A DNA stretch of 64,000 nt, from positions 17,516 through 81,515 of the forward strand of contig UQNV01000004.1 of assembly GCA_900542505.1 (NCBI GenBank), written 5' to 3'. Every line of letters begins with the position of its first letter. The first letter of the stretch is position 1. Below, in pieces: positions 17,126 through 25,296 of the stretch. A program made the position numbers and the translations under genes. Origin of the DNA: an uncultured Alistipes sp. GTDB lineage: Bacteria > Bacteroidota > Bacteroidia > Bacteroidales > Rikenellaceae. The notes below the pieces were generated by a model. That model was given only the letters and a program-made list of their open reading frames with translations. It was not told the origin of the DNA and did no database searches.

Positions 17126-18507
17126 GCAGCCATTCCAAAGCCGCAAAGCGGTTCGTGGCCGACGCCGAACGCATGGCGTGGCACGACCGGGCGCTTTACG
17201 CCGTGCGCGAAAAGCGCGACCGGATGGCGCAGTCGGTTCCCGAGTGGGAGGCGCTGCGCGAGGCGGCTTCCGCCATCAAACGTCATACGCTCAGCCGCCT
17301 GGGCTACTACCTCGAACTCTTCGAGCGCAATGCCACGGCCAACGGCATCGAGGTCCACTGGGCGGCGGATGCCGCCGAGATGAACGCCACGGTGTGGCGG
17401 CTGGTCGAGGAGCACGGCGGCCGCAACCTCATCAAGAGCAAGTCGATGCTTTCGGAGGAGTGCGGCCTGACCCCCTACCTGCGCGAACGGGGAGTCGATG
17501 CCGTCGAGAGCGACCTGGGCGAGCGCATCATGCAGCTGCTCAAGCTTCCCCCGAGCCACATCGTGCTGCCGGCCATCGGCGTGCGGCGTGAGGAGGTCGG
17601 CGAGCTCTTCGCCCGCGAAATGGGGACCGAGCCGGGCAACAGCGACCCGACGTACCTGACCCATGCGGCGCGGCGCAACCTGCGCGCCCGGTTCCTCGGT
17701 GCCGACATCTCGATGACGGGCGTCAACTTCGCCGTCGCCGAGACGGGCGCCCTGGCCGTCTGCACGAACGAGGGCAATGCCGACCTGGGCACCTCGTTCT
17801 GTGACCTGCACATCGCCATCATGGGGCTCGAGAAGGTCATTCCCGACATGCGGGCGCTGGGTGTCTTCACCCGTCTGCTGGCCCGCTCGGGTACGGGGCA
17901 GCCCGTGACCACCTACACCTCGCTCTACCGCCGTCCCGCCCCCGGCAAGCGCATCCATGTCATCATCGTCGACAACGGCCGCACGGAGTGGCTGGCCGAC
18001 GAGGCGCACCGCAACATGCTCAAGTGCCTGCGCTGCGGCGCCTGCATGAATACCTGTCCGGTCTATCGCCGCTCGGGCGGATACTCCTACTCCTACTTCA
18101 TCCCCGGGCCGCTGGGCATCAACCTTTCGATGCTGCGCTCGCCTGCGCTCCACCACGGCAACGTCTCGGCCTGTACGCTCTGCTACTCCTGTTCGAATGT
18201 CTGCCCGGCGAAAATCGACCTCGGCGAGCAGATTTACCTCTGGCGCCAGCAGCTCGACCGCGACCGTCTGGCCGACCCCGCCAAGAAGGCGGCCGTCAAG
18301 GCGATGGATGTCATCATGCGCTCGCCGCGCTGCTTCTACGGCGGCATTGCGCTGGCCCGCGTGGCCGAACACCTCCCGGCGTGGATGCTCGACAACGGGA
18401 TGAATCCCTGGTGTGCGCCGGGACGTGCCATGCCCCGCTTCGCGCCCCATACCTTCAATGCCCTCTGGAAACGGGGCGAAATCGAAAAAACGACCGACCA
18501 TGAATAG
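17122..18507 (+). CDS. lutB: LutB-like iron-sulfur lactate utilisation protein
   Basis: A 461-residue LutB/YkgF protein. The N-terminal part is the LUD domain (SDPTYLTHAARRNLR, AETGALAVCTNEGNAD). Two 4Fe-4S clusters follow in CLRCGACMNTCPVY and CTLCYSCSNVCPAKIDLG at about residues 304-365. It is the electron-transfer subunit of the LutABC L-lactate oxidising complex. The ATG overlaps the lutA stop and its own end overlaps the lutC start by eight bases. Confidence 0.92.
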   Translation: MSSHSKAAKRFVADAERMAWHDRALYAVREKRDRMAQSVPEWEALREAASAIKRHTLSRLGYYLELFERNATANGIEVHWAADAAEMNATVWRLVEEHGGRNLIKSKSMLSEECGLTPYLRERGVDAVESDLGERIMQLLKLPPSHIVLPAIGVRREEVGELFAREMGTEPGNSDPTYLTHAARRNLRARFLGADISMTGVNFAVAETGALAVCTNEGNADLGTSFCDLHIAIMGLEKVIPDMRALGVFTRLLARSGTGQPVTTYTSLYRRPAPGKRIHVIIVDNGRTEWLADEAHRNMLKCLRCGACMNTCPVYRRSGGYSYSYFIPGPLGINLSMLRSPALHHGNVSACTLCYSCSNVCPAKIDLGEQIYLWRQQLDRDRLADPAKKAAVKAMDVIMRSPRCFYGGIALARVAEHLPAWMLDNGMNPWCAPGRAMPRFAPHTFNALWKRGEIEKTTDHE

Positions 18508-19075
18508 CAAAGCGAAGATTCTCGGGCGCATTGCCCGCGACGGCATGCCCGAATACCCCTATCCCCGGTTTGACTTCACGCCGCAGCGTTTCGACGACCG
18601 TGCGGCCACCTTTGCCGAGCGGCTTGCCGCGGCGGGCGGCCGGGCCGTGTGGGCCGAGGAGGGCGAATCGCTCGCCGAGGCCGTGCGCCGCTGCTGTCCC
18701 GATGTGCGGCAGATAGCCTCGACGATGCCCGATGTCGGGGCGACGATGAATCCCGACCGGGTGGAGGATGCCCGTGCGCTGGTCGACGTCGAACTGGCTG
18801 TGGTCGAGGGGAGCTTCGGCGTGGCCGAAAACGGCGCCGTATGGATTCGTCAGAACATCCGCCACAAGGCGCTCTACTTCGGGGCCACGGCGCTGCTCAT
18901 CGTCATCCCGCGCGATGCGCTGGTCGATACGATGCACGAGGCGGTCGTGCGGCCCGAGGTGGCCGATTTCGACTACGGATGCTTCGTCTCGGGACCTTCG
19001 AAGACGGCCGACATCGAGCAGGCGCTCGTCTTCGGCGCCCACGGCCCCATGTCGGTGACGGTGCTGCTGCGTTAG
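18500..19075 (+). CDS. lutC: LutC-like LUD-domain protein
   Basis: A 191-residue LUD-domain protein (LutC/YkgG), third subunit of the lactate oxidation complex. Recognisable features are VDVELAVVEGSFGVAENGAV, the typical RHKALYFGATALLIVIP strand and FVSGPSKTADIEQ near the end. It begins inside the lutB reading frame, consistent with one operon. The reaction and complex are known for the Bacillus homologues; here the function is assigned from the gene set. Confidence 0.88.
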   Translation: MNSKAKILGRIARDGMPEYPYPRFDFTPQRFDDRAATFAERLAAAGGRAVWAEEGESLAEAVRRCCPDVRQIASTMPDVGATMNPDRVEDARALVDVELAVVEGSFGVAENGAVWIRQNIRHKALYFGATALLIVIPRDALVDTMHEAVVRPEVADFDYGCFVSGPSKTADIEQALVFGAHGPMSVTVLLR

Positions 19076-19145
19076 ATGGCCGTGCGGATTGGAATTGCCC
19101 GGCGGATTTCGTATCTTTAACATCCGAAACACCCCTTTGCCCGTA

Positions 19146-19883
19146 ATGATGACAACCGAACTTTGTGCCTATACGCGTGCGGCGTGCGACGTGGCCCGTT
19201 GCTGCGGCGTGACGCGCATCGAACTCTGTGCCGCCCCGCTCGAAGGGGGCACCACCCCTTCGGCCGCACTGCTGCGCTATGCGCGGTCGCTCGACGGCCT
19301 GCGGCTGAGCGTGATGATTCGCCCGCGCGGCGGGGACTTCCTCTATACCGACGACGAGGTCGACCTGATGGCCTCGGAGATTCGCTTCGCCCGCGAATGC
19401 GGCGCCGACGGCGTGGTGCTGGGGCTGCTGACCCCCGACGGCGAGGTCGACGAGGAGCGTACGGCCCGTCTGGTGCGTGAAGCCGGCCCCCTCGAGGTGA
19501 CCTTCCACCGTGCCTTCGACATGGTGCGCGACCCGCAGCGGGCGCTCGAGGCGCTCATCGCCTGCGGATGCCGCCGTGTGCTCACCTCGGGCGGCCGCAA
19601 TACGGCGCTCGAGGGCATTGCGCAGCTGCGCGCGCTGGTCGCTCAGGCGGCCGGCCGCATCGAAATCATGGCCGGCAGCGGCGTCAATGCCTCCAATGCC
19701 CGTGAACTGGCCGCCACGGGGGTCGATGCCCTCCATTTCAGCGCCCGCCGCAGCCGCGAGAGCGCGATGCGCTACCGCAATCCGGCCGTCTCGATGGGCG
19801 GTTGTGCCGAGGTGCCCGAATACGTTGTAACCGATGCGGACGAAACCCTTGTCCGTCAAATACTAACCCAACTCGAACCATGA
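19146..19883 (+). CDS. cutC: CutC family protein (copper homeostasis-type TIM barrel)
   Basis: A 245-residue CutC-family TIM barrel. Family stretches include CGVTRIELCAAPLEGGTTPS, MIRPRGGDFLYTDDE and LEVTFHRAFDM, followed by RVLTSGG and IMAGSGVNASNA. CutC was linked to copper tolerance, but its enzymatic role is unsettled. ATG 19146 is followed by a second ATG at 19149; either may be used. A TATCTTTA box lies about 30 bases upstream. Its stop overlaps the start of the next gene, so the pair is co-translated. Confidence 0.9.
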   Translation: MMTTELCAYTRAACDVARCCGVTRIELCAAPLEGGTTPSAALLRYARSLDGLRLSVMIRPRGGDFLYTDDEVDLMASEIRFARECGADGVVLGLLTPDGEVDEERTARLVREAGPLEVTFHRAFDMVRDPQRALEALIACGCRRVLTSGGRNTALEGIAQLRALVAQAAGRIEIMAGSGVNASNARELAATGVDALHFSARRSRESAMRYRNPAVSMGGCAEVPEYVVTDADETLVRQILTQLEP

Positions 19884-21076
19884 AAAGACTACTGCTCCTG
19901 ATGCTCGGCGCCCTGTTCGGCGTCTCCTGTGCGACGAATCCCTACGGCGAGGGCATCCCCGCCTCCTATGTGCCGCTGCTCGATGCCGCGCTCGAAGAGA
20001 CGCCGCGTGCCGATTCGCTGCGCATGCTGCTGCGCGAGACGCCGCGTGCCGAACGCGAGGCGATGGCCTACCTGATTGCCTGGATGCCCCGCGGCGACCG
20101 CGATACGATGTCGCTCGAACTGCTGCGCGAGAATGTCCACTACGCCTGCCTGGCGCGTAAGGAATACCCGTGGGCCAAGTCGCTGCCCGACTCCGTCTTC
20201 CTGAACGAGGTGCTTCCCTACGCCGTTGTGGACGAGGTGCGCGACAGCTGGCGTGCCGACTTCTACGAACGCTTCGCACCGTGCGTAGCCGGCTGCACGA
20301 CCCTGCGCGAGGCCTTCGAGGCGGTCAACCGCAACCTCCGCGACAGGGTGCAGGTCGACTACAACACCCTGCGCGAGAAGACCAACCAGAGTCCCGCCGA
20401 ATCGATGCGCCAGCACATGGCCTCGTGTACGGGCCTTTCGGTGCTGCTGGTCGATGCGCTGCGCGCGGTGGGTGTGCCGGCGCGTTTCGCCGGTACGGCG
20501 GCCTGGCACGACAACCGGGGCAACCACAGCTGGACCGAGGTATGGCTCGACGGTGAGTGGCGCTTTGCGGAGTACTACTATGCGGGGCTCGACGAGGCGT
20601 GGTTCCTTCCCGATGCCGGCAAGGCTTCGCCCGACGACCGTACGCATGCCATTTATGCCGTCTCGTTCCGCCCGACCGGTGACTGGTTCCCCATGGTGTG
20701 GAGCGAATCGTCGCGCGAGGTGCATGCGGTGAACGTCTCGCAGCGCTACGTCGACCTCTATGCGGCGCGTGAAAGCGAGCAGGTCAAGCAGGGAACGCAT
20801 GTGTGGGTTTCGTTCCGCATGTTCCGCGATGCGCGTCACGCCTCGGAGTCGGGTGACCGCGTAGCGGCCAACGTCGATGTCTTCAATGCCGACGGGCTGC
20901 AGGTGGGCGGCGGCCGGACCGCAGGCCCGACGCAGGATATGAACGACGTGCTGAAGTTCCTGCTCGAGAAGAACCGCAGCTACCTCTTCCGCTATACGAA
21001 CGGTGCCGACCGTCCCGTCGAGATGAAGGTCGAGGTGGGCGATGCGCCCGTGACGGTCGACGGTTACTGGGAGTAG
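19880..21076 (+). CDS. Transglutaminase-like domain lipoprotein
   Basis: A 398-residue lipoprotein (GVSC, Cys17) with a transglutaminase-like core. The probable catalytic triad is Cys183 (MASCTGLS), His216 (NHSWTEVW) and Asp224 (WLDGEW). Such proteins may act as proteases, deamidases or cross-linkers; the substrate is unknown. The region after residue 250 looks like a beta-sandwich (VKQGTHVWVSFRMFRDARHA, YLFRYTNGADRPVEM). It overlaps cutC by ATGA, an unexpected pairing of a cytoplasmic protein with an exported one. Confidence 0.82.
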   Translation: MKRLLLLMLGALFGVSCATNPYGEGIPASYVPLLDAALEETPRADSLRMLLRETPRAEREAMAYLIAWMPRGDRDTMSLELLRENVHYACLARKEYPWAKSLPDSVFLNEVLPYAVVDEVRDSWRADFYERFAPCVAGCTTLREAFEAVNRNLRDRVQVDYNTLREKTNQSPAESMRQHMASCTGLSVLLVDALRAVGVPARFAGTAAWHDNRGNHSWTEVWLDGEWRFAEYYYAGLDEAWFLPDAGKASPDDRTHAIYAVSFRPTGDWFPMVWSESSREVHAVNVSQRYVDLYAARESEQVKQGTHVWVSFRMFRDARHASESGDRVAANVDVFNADGLQVGGGRTAGPTQDMNDVLKFLLEKNRSYLFRYTNGADRPVEMKVEVGDAPVTVDGYWE

Positions 21077-21101
21077 CGCGCAGCCCCGGCTGCAAACGAT
21101 A

Positions 21102-21135
21102 AAGGGAGGCTCCGCATCGTGCGGGCCTCCCTTTT
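21102..21135 (+). terminator. Rho-independent terminator between convergent genes
   Basis: AAGGGAGG (21102-21109) pairs with CCTCCCTT (21126-21133), with an inner CCGCA/TGCGG stem, then Ts. It serves the cutC operon. Confidence 0.85.
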
Positions 21136-21157
21136 TTACGGTGTGTCGAGCCGGGGC

Positions 21158-21994
21158 TCAGAGCAGGGTGACGTTGGGCTTCGGCTCCCGGAAACTGCGG
21201 GCGAGGGCTGCCGCAAAGGGGGTCTCGAAGCTGCGGGCTCCGACGGGACAGCTCTTCACACAGGCGCAGCAGCGGATGCAGTGCGCGGCATCGGTCAGCT
21301 CCTCCCGGCCGGCGGTGATGGCTCCCGTCGGGCATCCCGTGGCGCAGCGGCCGCAGTGGATGCAGCGTGCGGCGTCGGTCCGGGGAAGCAGCATCAGGGG
21401 GTGTCGCTTCTGGCGACGTCGGTAGCCGATAACGAAGCTGATGAAGCGCAGCAGTGGCAGCAGCGGGGTGCGCGGGGTGCGCAGCCGCGCGACGTTGACA
21501 GGCTCGGGTCCCTTCCCGGCGAGTTTCGCGCCGATGTTTTCGCCGAAGAGCCGCGCCTCGGCCAGGTCGCGGTCGTCGGGCCGCCCGGCGGCAACGGGCG
21601 TTGCGGGGGTGGAGTAGGAGTGTTCGCCCACGAAGGCTCCGGCAGCGACTGTGCGGAACCCCTGCTGGGCGAGGAGGTCGGCCAGCTCCGTTGCGGCATG
21701 GTCGAAGGCGCGGTTGCCGTAGACTACCACGACGACCGCGGGGGTGTCGTGGCCCCGAAGCTCCTTCATGCGCTCCAGCGCCAGGGGAGCGGGGTGGCCG
21801 CCGTAGACCGGGACGGCGGCGACGAGCAGTGCATCGGACGGGAATTCCCGCTGCGGAGCCGCTTCGAAGGTGATGTCGCGGCATTGGTACCCGATGTCGT
21901 TCGAGTGACGGATTCCCTCGGCCACCGCCTCGGCGATGCGCCGCGACGTGCCGGTCGGCGAGAAATAGAGCGTGGTAAGTTCGCGGAGTGTCAT
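21158..21994 (-). CDS. EFR1 family flavodoxin-ferredoxin fusion protein
   Basis: A 278-residue protein with an N-terminal flavodoxin-like domain (LYFSPTGTSRRIAEAVAEGI) and two C-terminal 4Fe-4S motifs, CIHCGRCATGCP and CIRCCACVKSCP. This layout is that of EFR1-type proteins, which probably shuttle electrons between FMN and iron-sulfur clusters in anaerobes. A TACCTTTG box (complement of 22015-22022) lies about 20 bases upstream. It is monocistronic and convergent with the transglutaminase gene. The electron partners are not visible. Confidence 0.88.
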   Translation of the reverse strand: MTLRELTTLYFSPTGTSRRIAEAVAEGIRHSNDIGYQCRDITFEAAPQREFPSDALLVAAVPVYGGHPAPLALERMKELRGHDTPAVVVVVYGNRAFDHAATELADLLAQQGFRTVAAGAFVGEHSYSTPATPVAAGRPDDRDLAEARLFGENIGAKLAGKGPEPVNVARLRTPRTPLLPLLRFISFVIGYRRRQKRHPLMLLPRTDAARCIHCGRCATGCPTGAITAGREELTDAAHCIRCCACVKSCPVGARSFETPFAAALARSFREPKPNVTLL

Positions 21995-22014
21995 ATTGCG
22001 TGTCTTGTGTAGAG

Positions 22015-22022
22015 CAAAGGTA
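22015..22022 (-). promoter_or_regulatory. -7 promoter element of the EFR1 gene
   Basis: The complement reads TACCTTTG, a perfect TAnnTTTG. No clear -33 is seen. Confidence 0.5.
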
Positions 22023-22121
22023 GCGATTTTCGGACGACTTCGTACCCGCCGCCCGTAAAGATTGGCGGGGCGCACTGCGAAAAAGCCGATGGAAAAGGGC
22101 CGGACCCTCGCGCGTTTTTCG

Positions 22122-22129
22122 TATATTTG
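22122..22129 (+). promoter_or_regulatory. -7 promoter element of the nitroreductase-like gene
   Basis: TATATTTG, 24 bases before the ATG at 22154. Confidence 0.5.
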
Positions 22130-22153
22130 TGCAAACCTCAATATTCGAAGCTT

Positions 22154-22840
22154 ATGATGAAACTCCTTGCTCTGGCCGCTGCGGCACTCTGTGTGTCGTG
22201 CGGCTCGCGTCCTGCCGCCGGCGAAAGCGCCGAGGCGACGCCCGAAGTGCGCACTCCGGTGGAGATGACCGCCGAGGTGGTGCTGGTAAAGCCCGACCTC
22301 AAGAGCGGACTGACCATCAACGAGGCGCTGCAGAACCGCCGTTCGTGGCGTGAATACGCCCCCGAGGCCCTCTCGCTCGAGGAGCTGTCGGGTGTGCTGT
22401 GGGCCGCTGCGGGCATCAACCGTCCCGAGAACGACCATCTGACCGCCCCCTCGGCGCTGGGGCTCTACCCGCTGCGCGTCTATGCCTTCTTTGCCGAAGG
22501 CATCTACCTCTACGATGCCAAAGCCCACAAGCTGGTGCGCGTCAAGGAGGGCGATTTCCGCAAGGTGGCCGGTGTCCAGCCCTTTGTCGAGGCGGCGCCG
22601 CTCAATCTGGTCTATGTGGCCGACCTCTCGGTCTACGAGGGGCGTAACATCCCCGCTGAACATGTGCGTTACCTCTGCGGTCAGGATGCTGCGGGTTATG
22701 CCGAGAACGTCAACCTCTATACGGCAGGCCACGGCCTGCGCTCCATCACGCGCGGCAGCGCCTCGGGCGAGCTGCTCCAGGTCATGGGGCTCGACCCGGA
22801 GCGTTATTTCTTCGCTCTGGCCCAGAGCGTGGGGCGGTAG
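22154..22840 (+). CDS. Nitroreductase-like (SagB-type) lipoprotein
   Basis: A 228-residue protein with a lipoprotein signal (LCVSCGS) followed by a nitroreductase fold from about residue 50. RRSWREYAPEALSLEELSGVLWAAAGINRP is typical of the family start (only short parts are diagnostic, such as NRRSWREY), and the end ERYFFALAQSVGR gives the last strand. Nitroreductases bind FMN and reduce or dehydrogenate small molecules. An exported, lipid-anchored version is less usual but is seen in Bacteroidota. ATG 22154 was preferred to the TTG at 22127. The substrate is unknown. Confidence 0.82.
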   Translation: MMKLLALAAAALCVSCGSRPAAGESAEATPEVRTPVEMTAEVVLVKPDLKSGLTINEALQNRRSWREYAPEALSLEELSGVLWAAAGINRPENDHLTAPSALGLYPLRVYAFFAEGIYLYDAKAHKLVRVKEGDFRKVAGVQPFVEAAPLNLVYVADLSVYEGRNIPAEHVRYLCGQDAAGYAENVNLYTAGHGLRSITRGSASGELLQVMGLDPERYFFALAQSVGR

Positions 22841-22864
22841 GCGATAGACCCTCCGGCAAGCGAA

Positions 22865-22902
22865 GCGAGGAGCTCCCGTATCGGGATGCTCCTCGCTTTT
22901 TT
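22865..22902 (+). terminator. Rho-independent terminator of the nitroreductase-like gene
   Basis: GCGAGGAGC (22865-22873) pairs with GCTCCTCGC (22888-22896), with an inner TCCCG/CGGGA stem, then six Ts. Confidence 0.92.
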
Positions 22903-22956
22903 ACGGTCTTTGTCCGGCCCCGTGTGGGCGGATGGCATTCCGGCATGGCTCCGGCC

Positions 22957-23056
22957 GTTGAACAGTTGAAACTGTTGAGGCTGTTAGGCGGTTGAGACTG
23001 TCGGGGCTGTGTCGGGCTGTCGAGGCTGTCGGGGCCGTCTGGGCTGTCGGGCTGAC
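22957..23056. repeat. Degenerate short-period repeat in an intergenic spacer
   Basis: About 100 bases made of variants of GGGCTGTCG and ACTGTTGAGG, spaced eight to eleven bases apart, between the terminator and the NUDIX gene. No open frame or RNA fold is evident. Confidence 0.5.
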
Positions 23057-23077
23057 GGAGGGGGCGGAAAAAGGGTG

Positions 23078-23659
23078 TTATTGCTCCGGCTTCTCGGCCG
23101 GTTGCCCGCCCAGTTCGCAGAAGTAGCGCCACAGCGGTGCTGCCATGAGCGCCTGGCGGATGGCTCCCCGGTCGAGCAGTTCGCGGACCTCGGCCTCCGT
23201 GAAGAGATGGACCCGGAGGTCCTCCGTCGCGTCGGGGTGCTGTTCGCCGATGCGCTCGACCCCTTCGGCCACGAAGCAGTGGGTCAGGTTGTTCTGCGTG
23301 GCGGGATTGGGGGCGATGACCATCAGTTCGCGCCACTTGCCGCCGCCGTAGCCGCTCTCCTCGAGCAGCTCGCGCCGGGCGGCGTCGAGCATCGAGGCGT
23401 CCGAGGGCTCGCTCACGCCGGCCACCAGTTCGTAGGCCGTCTCGCCCAGACCGTGGCGGTACTGGCTCACGAAGACAAATTCGCGTCGGGGCGTGATGGC
23501 GATGACGTTCACCCAATCGGGGTATTCGAAGACGTAGTAGTCGGGTATGCGGCGTCCGTCGGGCAGTTCGACGCACTCGTGACGCACGGTATACCACGGC
23601 CGGCGGGCGAGGTATTCGCTGGAGATGACCTTCCAGGGTCGGTTTTCGGGCTTTTCCAT
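23078..23659 (-). CDS. NUDIX hydrolase (ADP-ribose pyrophosphatase-like)
   Basis: A 193-residue NUDIX protein. The NUDIX-box core RELLEESGY is present with upstream VAGVSEPSDASMLDAA, where the usual first Glu of the box is not clearly kept. The N-terminal VRHECVELPDGRRIPDYYVF resembles NudF-type ADP-sugar pyrophosphatases, which split nucleoside diphosphate sugars. The start at 23659 (MEKPENRPW) is preferred to longer upstream frames. It is divergent from cyuA with 82 bases between them. Confidence 0.85.
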   Translation of the reverse strand: MEKPENRPWKVISSEYLARRPWYTVRHECVELPDGRRIPDYYVFEYPDWVNVIAITPRREFVFVSQYRHGLGETAYELVAGVSEPSDASMLDAARRELLEESGYGGGKWRELMVIAPNPATQNNLTHCFVAEGVERIGEQHPDATEDLRVHLFTEAEVRELLDRGAIRQALMAAPLWRYFCELGGQPAEKPEQ

Positions 23660-23701
23660 CGGCGAGTCATGTGAAGTGGTGCGAAGATAGCGAAATTTTC
23701 C

Positions 23702-23709
23702 TATCTTTG
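23702..23709 (+). promoter_or_regulatory. -7 promoter element of cyuA
   Basis: TATCTTTG, a perfect TAnnTTTG, 32 bases before the ATG. Confidence 0.6.
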
Positions 23710-23741
23710 TAACAATACAGAAAAACACAAAAACGAATCGT

Positions 23742-25031
23742 ATGATTCCTCAGTCCGAACGTCAGCGCATCATTGCGCTCATCCAGCGGGAGGTGGTTCC
23801 CGCCATCGGGTGTACCGAACCCATGGCCGTCGCTCTGTGCGTGGCCCGTGCTACCGAGGTGCTGGGCGCTCTGCCCGAAAAAATCACGGCCCGTCTGAGT
23901 GCCAACATCCTCAAGAACGCCATGGGGGTGGGCATTCCCGGTACGGGCGGCATGATTGGCCTGCCCATTGCGGTGGCCCTGGGCGCGCTTGTGGGGCGTT
24001 CGGAATACCAGCTCGAGGTACTCCGCGACACGACGCCCGAGGCCGTCGAGCGGGGCCGCAGCTACATCGACCAGAAGCGCATCGCCATCGGGCTGAAGGA
24101 GGGCATCACGGAGAAGCTCTACATCGAGGTGGAGGCCGAGGCCGACGGGCACCGCTCCGTGGCGGTCATCGCGGGCGGCCATACGACCTTCGTCTACGTG
24201 GAACGCGACGGCGAGGTGCTGCTCGACAACCGGCATGCTGCGGCGGCCGACGAGGAGGAGGGCGAGGTGCCCCTCACGCTGCGTCGCGTATGGGACTTTG
24301 CGATGACGGCGCCGCTCGACGAGGTGCGCTTCATCCTCGAGACGCGCCGGCTGAACAAGGCGGCGGCCGAGCGGGCCTTTTCGGGTGATTTCGGCCACTG
24401 CGTAGGGCGTACGATGCGCCGCGAGCGCGAATTGCGCGTGATGGGCGACAGCATCTTCAGCCACATCCTCTCCTATACTTCGGCGGCGTGCGACGCGCGT
24501 ATGGCCGGGGCGATGATTCCCGTGATGAGCAACTCGGGCAGCGGCAACCAGGGTATCGCCGCGACGCTTCCGGTGGTGGTCTATGCCGAGGAGACCGGGG
24601 CTTCGGAGGAGCAGACTGTCCGGGCGCTGGTGCTGAGCCATCTGACGGTCATCTACATCAAGCAGAGCCTCGGACGCCTGTCGGCCTTGTGCGGCTGCGT
24701 GGTGGCGGCCACGGGGTCGAGCTGCGGCATCACCTATCTGATGGGCGGCGGATACGAGCAGGTGGTGGCTGCCGTGAAGAACATGATTGCCAACCTGACG
24801 GGCATGATATGCGACGGGGCGAAGCCCAGTTGCGCGATGAAGCTGACGAGCGGCGTTTCCACGGCCGTGCTGTCGGCCATGATGGCGATGGACGGCCACT
24901 GCGTGACCCCCGTCGAGGGTATCATCGAGGAGGATGTCGACCGCTGTATCCGCAACCTGACGACCATCGGCCGCGACGGCATGAATGAGACCGACCGGCT
25001 GGTGCTCGACATCATGACGCACAAGTGTTGA
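23742..25031 (+). CDS. cyuA: L-cysteine desulfidase / UPF0597 family, serine dehydratase alpha-like
   Basis: A 429-residue CyuA/YhaM (UPF0597) protein, related to the iron-sulfur L-serine dehydratase alpha chain. It is expected to split L-cysteine into pyruvate, ammonia and sulfide using a 4Fe-4S cluster. Candidate ligand cysteines are Cys24 (AIGCTEPMAV), those in LCGCVVAATGSSCGITY, and that in MICDGAKPSCAMK; MSNSGSGNQGIAAT is another family mark. It is monocistronic with its own -7 box and a palindromic terminator. No transporter or CyuR-type regulator lies next to it. Confidence 0.88.
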   Translation: MIPQSERQRIIALIQREVVPAIGCTEPMAVALCVARATEVLGALPEKITARLSANILKNAMGVGIPGTGGMIGLPIAVALGALVGRSEYQLEVLRDTTPEAVERGRSYIDQKRIAIGLKEGITEKLYIEVEAEADGHRSVAVIAGGHTTFVYVERDGEVLLDNRHAAAADEEEGEVPLTLRRVWDFAMTAPLDEVRFILETRRLNKAAAERAFSGDFGHCVGRTMRRERELRVMGDSIFSHILSYTSAACDARMAGAMIPVMSNSGSGNQGIAATLPVVVYAEETGASEEQTVRALVLSHLTVIYIKQSLGRLSALCGCVVAATGSSCGITYLMGGGYEQVVAAVKNMIANLTGMICDGAKPSCAMKLTSGVSTAVLSAMMAMDGHCVTPVEGIIEEDVDRCIRNLTTIGRDGMNETDRLVLDIMTHKC

Positions 25032-25075
25032 TGCCGCCGATGGCGGGGTGAGGCCGTCGGTGGTCTCCGCAACGC

Positions 25076-25115
25076 AACAGCGAGGCTCCATCCTGCAGGA
25101 TGGAGCCTCGCTGTT
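25076..25115 (+). terminator. Long palindromic terminator after cyuA
   Basis: A perfect 18-bp stem (25076-25093 with 25098-25115) with a TGCA loop, followed by the weak T-rich TGTTC. It may act in both directions between cyuA and convergent waaA. Bases 25116-25296 hold a low-complexity GTG/CTG-rich spacer without a gene. Confidence 0.75.
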
Positions 25116-25296
25116 TGTTCTCGTGTCCGTGTTGCGGCATTCCGCCGTCCGGTGCAGCAGCGGCGCGGTGTAGCACTGTGCCGAGCTGAGCCGTGCCGTG
25201 CGGAGTTGTGTGTGGTACGGGACCTTGCCTTGCTGTGCTGTGTTGTAGCCCCCCCCGCTTGCTTGCGCGCACGTTCCGGGGCGTGGAGTCCGGCCG

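Noticed and set aside
22957..23056. Short GGGCTGTCG repeats as a CRISPR array or coding repeat
   Set aside because: Irregular spacing, degenerate units and stop codons in all frames.
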